Assembly (NCBI GenBank): GCA_016919605.1
Contig: JACXTQ010000164.1
Coordinates: 1-9,521 of the forward strand
Origin: Methylovulum sp.
GTDB lineage: Bacteria; Pseudomonadota; Gammaproteobacteria; Methylococcales; Methylomonadaceae
Reading direction: 5' to 3'
DNA: 9,521 bases
Shown: positions 6,514-9,521 of the stretch, in pieces
Numbering within the stretch: the stretch's first letter is position 1
How the letters are laid out: every line of letters starts with the position of its first letter
The notes under the pieces: model-generated
What the model was told of the DNA's origin: nothing
Database searches by the model: none
What the model saw: only the letters and a program-made list of their open reading frames with translations
Made by a program: the position numbers and the translations under genes

Positions 6514-6530
6514 AGCATAATTTATGCCAA
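6514..6530 (-). promoter_or_regulatory. sigma-54 promoter for nrtA
   Basis: On the - strand TTGGCATAAATTATGCT has GG (6528-6527) and GC (6516-6515) exactly ten bases apart and matches the consensus YTGGCACGNNNNTTGCW except at three less-conserved positions. Transcription should begin about 12 bases further on, near 6503, just before the first leader hairpin. Upstream, about 6531-6600 is very A/T-rich, as bendable DNA between activator and sigma-54 promoter often is. Sigma-54/NtrC control of nitrate assimilation genes is well known in gammaproteobacteria. Confidence 0.72.
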
Positions 6531-6613
6531 TATGTGATTATTATTTATTGTTGCTAATAATATTTAATTAAAACAATTGGTTGTTTGTTTTTTGTTGGTT
6601 AGCGCCTGGTTTT

Positions 6614-6687
6614 GTGCAAAGGTTATAGATGATGGCTAAAGGTCTTTTATGCTTCAATTTCGTGCGGCTTCTTGTCAACTTTGCACC
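6614..6687 (-). promoter_or_regulatory. spaced inverted repeat, possible NtrC half-sites
   Basis: GTGCAAAG (6614-6621) and CTTTGCAC (6679-6686) are exact inverted copies 65 bases apart, followed by CA at 6687-6688 so that one reads TGCACCA, an NtrC half-site. They lie about 110 and 180 bases upstream of the predicted nrtA start, the usual enhancer distance. Neither has a good second half within the normal spacing, so NtrC binding is only a suggestion. Confidence 0.3.
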
Positions 6688-6736
6688 AATCCCGAACGAT
6701 TATCTGTAAGTAAAGTTTGTCTGGAAATGCTGGTAA

Positions 6737-9385
6737 TTATCCCAACAATGCCTTAATTTCCGGCAAGCAAGAACCGCAATTCGTTCCCGCTTTTAGACAG
6801 AGCCCAACTTCTTGAGGGGTTTTTAGGCCTTGAGTTTGGATGGCGGAGCGGAGCGTGGTTTCGCCGACATTAAAGCAGGCGCAGACTATCGCACCCACAT
6901 CGGCAACGCCCAACGGCGGCTTGCCTGTCAACAGTGCCAGCCGCTCTTGTGGGCTGAGTTCGCCCTTGACGAACAGGGTGGTCAACCAATTGCGTTCAGG
7001 CAGGTTGTTGTGGCTGGCGATAAACACGATACTGTCCAGATGCCCGTCCATTAATTGTGCGGCGCGGTAATTGCCGGTGCTGCTGTCCTGATATTCCTGC
7101 CAGTGTGCTTGTGGGTCGCCAGCCAATTGGGTTTGCGCCCAAGCTTGCCATGAGTCGGGCAAGTGTTCGCCCGCCAATTCATAACGGTAAAATTGGTCGC
7201 CTTTGATCTTTACCCAATAATGGTCAGAGCTGATCGCCAATTCCTGGCGCGATAATATAAACCCATGCCACACCGCCGGATAGCTGTTGATGCGTACCGG
7301 CGTATGTTTGCATTCCGGTTGTTTGGAAATGGGGTCAACCACCGGATTGACTAATGCACCCATGCGTCCGTGGCTGGCGTATTGCCCCGTCCAGTGCATG
7401 GGCACAAAGACATTGCCGGGGATTTGGCTGTCAGTGACCTGTACCCGTGCAATCATCTCGCCCCAGTGGCTGGCAATCACGGCCAAGCTGTTAGGTGTCA
7501 GCCCAAAACGTTGGGCATCGGCAGGATGCACTTCCACAAACGGTTCCGGTTTGTGCTGGTTGAGTTTGCTGGCGAGGGCGGTGCGGGTCATGGTGTGCCA
7601 TTGGTCACGCAATCGGCCTGTATTCAAAATCAGCGGATAGTCGGCATCAGGCAAGTTGACGGGAGGGCGAGGAGTGATGGCGATAAACTGGGCTTTTTGG
7701 GACGCGGTAAAAAATTGTCCGTCCGCAAACAGCCGTGCCGTGCCTTTTGGGTGCGCAGCGTTGACCGGCCATTGTACGGGCTGGAATGCGTCATAATCGG
7801 CCAAGCTAATGTCGGCAAAGGCGGAGATGTCAAAATCGCGCTGGCCGTGGTTTTCAAAACCGGACAAGGCGGCATGTTCGCGGAAAATCTCCACCGGATG
7901 TGCAAAGGCGAAGGCTTTGGCAAAGCCCATCCGCCTAGCAACTTGGCAGATGATCCACCAATCCGGTCGGGCGTTGCCAGCCCCGCCGAACAGGCTGCGT
8001 TGGCGGGAAATCCGCCGCTCGGAATTGGTGACTGTGCCGTTTTTCTCGCTCCAACCTTGGGCGGGCAATAGTACGTGCGCCAGCGCGGTGGTGTCGGTGT
8101 CGGCGATACAATCGGAGACCACGACAAACTCACAACGTTGTAGGGCTTGCTTGACCTTGTTGGCATCGGGTAGGCTGACCACCGGATTAGTGCCCATAAT
8201 CCACACAGCTTTGACTTTGCCGTCATAAATGGCATCGAATAAAACCACGGCAGGCAAGCCACCTTGGGATGGGATGTTGTCGGTGTGCCAAAACCGGGCA
8301 ACCAAGTCTATCTCGGCAGGGTTGGAAAAATCCATGTGTGCCGCCAATTGGTGCGCCAAGCCGCCGACTTCACGTCCGCCCATCGCATTGGGTTGTCCGG
8401 TCAGCGAGAACGGCCCCATGCCCGGCTTGCCAATGCGTCCGGTGGCCAAATGGCAGTTGATGATGGCGTTGACCTTGTCCGTACCCGCTGTGGACTGGTT
8501 GACCCCTTGGCTGTATAAGCTCATGACCTTGTCGGTAGCGGCAAACCACTCGAAAAATTGTTGTACCGCCGTCGGGTCAAGCAGGCAGTCCGTGGCAACT
8601 TGGCCAAGGTCTGTGCCGCTGGCGGCGGCTAAGGCGGCATTAAAGCCTTCGGTGTGTTGGCCGATAAACTCGGCGTTGACGGTTGGCTGCCCCAGACCTG
8701 CCAAATAATGCAGCAAACCATTAAACAAGCTGGTGTCACTACCCGCCGCCAGTGGCAGGTGCAAGTCGGCAATGTCACAGGTGGCGGTACGGCGCGGGTC
8801 AATGACGACAATTTTTAATTGTGGGTTGGCCTCTTTGGCGGCGCGGATACGTTGGAAACTGACCGGATGGCACCATGCGGTGTTGGAACCGATCAGGACA
8901 ATCAAGTCCGCCAGTTCAAAATCGCCATAACAACCGGGTACGGTGTCGGCACCAAAGGCGCGTTTATGCCCTGCCACTGACGAGGACATGCACAGGCGGC
9001 TATTGGTGTCGATATTGGCATTGCCGATAAAGCCTTTCATCAGCTTATTGGCGACATAATAATCTGCGGTCAGCAATTGCCCTGAGCCGTAAATGGCGAC
9101 ACTGTCCTTGCCGTATTGCTTAAGGGTGGCCAGCAGGGTATTGGCAACTAGATCCAGCGCTTCTTTCCAACTGGCTTCACGGCCATTGATGCGCGGCTCC
9201 AACAAACGGCCTTTAAGGCCGATAGTCTCGCCCAATGCCGATCCCTTGGAACATAACCTGCCAAAGTTGGCGGGATGGTTTTTGTCGCCCTGAATATTGA
9301 CAGAACGCTGGGAGTGATCGACTACGGCATTGACACCGCAGCCGACACCGCAATAAGGGCAAGTGGTAAGTATGGTTTTGGTCAT
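6737..9385 (-). CDS. nasA: assimilatory nitrate reductase, catalytic subunit
   Basis: This 882-residue cytoplasmic molybdoenzyme reduces nitrate to nitrite. The N terminus binds a [4Fe-4S] cluster through Cys9, Cys12, Cys16 and Cys45 (CPYCGVGC, then LCSKG with the conserved Lys47). The molybdopterin oxidoreductase core follows; Cys132 in SRLCMSSS is the likely molybdenum ligand. The dinucleotide-binding domain starts near residue 580 (NTGRLRDQWHTMTRT). The C terminus carries a BFD-like [2Fe-2S] domain with Cys835, Cys837, Cys870 and Cys873, as in Klebsiella-type NasA, which accepts electrons from a separate NADH-linked partner. There is no Tat signal, fitting a cytoplasmic assimilatory enzyme. 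Length is normal for this two-cluster form. The ATG at 9385 gives the usual distance to the first cysteine, but a run of seven C's, not a Shine-Dalgarno, precedes it. nrtA follows 373 bases later under its own promoter. No partner reductase or nitrite reductase is visible; they may lie upstream. Confidence 0.95.
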   Translation of the reverse strand: MTKTILTTCPYCGVGCGVNAVVDHSQRSVNIQGDKNHPANFGRLCSKGSALGETIGLKGRLLEPRINGREASWKEALDLVANTLLATLKQYGKDSVAIYGSGQLLTADYYVANKLMKGFIGNANIDTNSRLCMSSSVAGHKRAFGADTVPGCYGDFELADLIVLIGSNTAWCHPVSFQRIRAAKEANPQLKIVVIDPRRTATCDIADLHLPLAAGSDTSLFNGLLHYLAGLGQPTVNAEFIGQHTEGFNAALAAASGTDLGQVATDCLLDPTAVQQFFEWFAATDKVMSLYSQGVNQSTAGTDKVNAIINCHLATGRIGKPGMGPFSLTGQPNAMGGREVGGLAHQLAAHMDFSNPAEIDLVARFWHTDNIPSQGGLPAVVLFDAIYDGKVKAVWIMGTNPVVSLPDANKVKQALQRCEFVVVSDCIADTDTTALAHVLLPAQGWSEKNGTVTNSERRISRQRSLFGGAGNARPDWWIICQVARRMGFAKAFAFAHPVEIFREHAALSGFENHGQRDFDISAFADISLADYDAFQPVQWPVNAAHPKGTARLFADGQFFTASQKAQFIAITPRPPVNLPDADYPLILNTGRLRDQWHTMTRTALASKLNQHKPEPFVEVHPADAQRFGLTPNSLAVIASHWGEMIARVQVTDSQIPGNVFVPMHWTGQYASHGRMGALVNPVVDPISKQPECKHTPVRINSYPAVWHGFILSRQELAISSDHYWVKIKGDQFYRYELAGEHLPDSWQAWAQTQLAGDPQAHWQEYQDSSTGNYRAAQLMDGHLDSIVFIASHNNLPERNWLTTLFVKGELSPQERLALLTGKPPLGVADVGAIVCACFNVGETTLRSAIQTQGLKTPQEVGLCLKAGTNCGSCLPEIKALLG

Positions 9386-9413
9386 AGGGGGGGCAAAATG
9401 GGTTATAACACAG

Positions 9414-9438
9414 GTCGGGCAGGCTGTTTCTGCCCGAC
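9414..9438 (-). other. 9-bp hairpin upstream of nasA
   Basis: GTCGGGCAG (9414-9422) and CTGCCCGAC (9430-9438) are exact complements around a seven-base loop. It sits 29 bases before the nasA ATG. No U-run follows on either strand, so it is not a standard terminator. It may be the 3' end structure of an upstream gene or part of a nasA leader; the loop is seven bases and does not fit the ANTAR pattern. Confidence 0.5.
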
Positions 9439-9456
9439 GTCATCCGATATAAAAAA

Positions 9457-9470
9457 TTGATTTAGATTAA
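9457..9470. promoter_or_regulatory. FNR/CRP-family-like box upstream of nasA
   Basis: TTGAT-TTAG-ATTAA matches the FNR consensus TTGAT-N4-ATCAA at nine of ten positions and lies in an A/T-rich stretch 72 bases upstream of the nasA ATG. Assimilatory nitrate reductases are not usually FNR-controlled, and A/T-rich DNA makes chance matches more likely. The rest of 9440-9521 shows no gene I can identify. Confidence 0.22.
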
Positions 9471-9521
9471 AACATTAACTTAACTATCAGAAGCTGCGTA
9501 GCCCATCTGAAAATACCCCTT

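Noticed and set aside
7630..8301. Long open frames overlapping nasA on both strands (e.g. 223 and 233 codons)
   Set aside because: They are shadows of a well-conserved gene, rich in Pro/Ala/Arg by frame effect, with no recognisable domain.
9414..9438. ANTAR hairpin upstream of nasA
   Set aside because: The loop is seven bases, there is no second hairpin and no following U-tract terminator.
9440..9521. Possible 3' end of an upstream - strand gene (open to a TAA)
   Set aside because: Only about 14 codons are visible, in one of several open frames, with no recognisable motif.
1..9521. CRISPR array, insertion sequence, tRNA or rRNA
   Set aside because: I saw no regularly spaced repeats, transposase, terminal inverted repeats, or RNA-gene features.

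Overview
The window looks like a nitrate-assimilation locus of a gammaproteobacterium. LysA has the gammaproteobacterial form, the nitrate genes include an alginate-export-family porin, and base composition is roughly balanced. A Methylococcales-type (methanotroph) host is compatible, but that is a guess; no marker in the window settles it.

Layout. Positions 1-449 hold pieces of lysA (diaminopimelate decarboxylase) that do not form an intact gene. The last ~113 codons read on the + strand from 108 to 449. The sequence before them (1-116) is an internal lysA piece reading on the - strand. The two meet at a 9-base sequence that is inverted between them, so the window starts with either a real inversion inside lysA or a fold-back chimera. 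A perfect 12-bp hairpin (472-501) separates lysA from the convergent nitrate genes.

Everything else is on the - strand. In transcription order: nasA, assimilatory nitrate reductase (9385-6737); a 373-bp regulatory gap; nrtA, periplasmic nitrate-binding protein (6363-4972); nrtB, permease (4825-3809); a fused double-ATPase NrtC/D (3795-2041); and an outer-membrane porin (1824-511). Together they could carry nitrate across the outer membrane (porin), bind it in the periplasm (NrtA), pump it inward (NrtB with NrtC/D), and reduce it to nitrite in the cytoplasm (NasA). Nitrite reductase, an electron-donor subunit for NasA, and nitrate-sensing regulators are not in the window.

The regulatory gap before nrtA is the most informative part. 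It holds a good sigma-54 promoter (6514-6530). A ~140-nt leader follows, with two small hairpins whose six-base loops both fit ANNGNN, and then a strong intrinsic terminator with nine U's. This is the arrangement of an ANTAR (NasR/NasT-type) antitermination leader, and predicts nitrogen control at initiation plus nitrate control by antitermination. A second hairpin-plus-U-tract lies between nrtA and nrtB and probably sets NrtA above the membrane parts. The 216-bp gap before the porin has several more inverted repeats.
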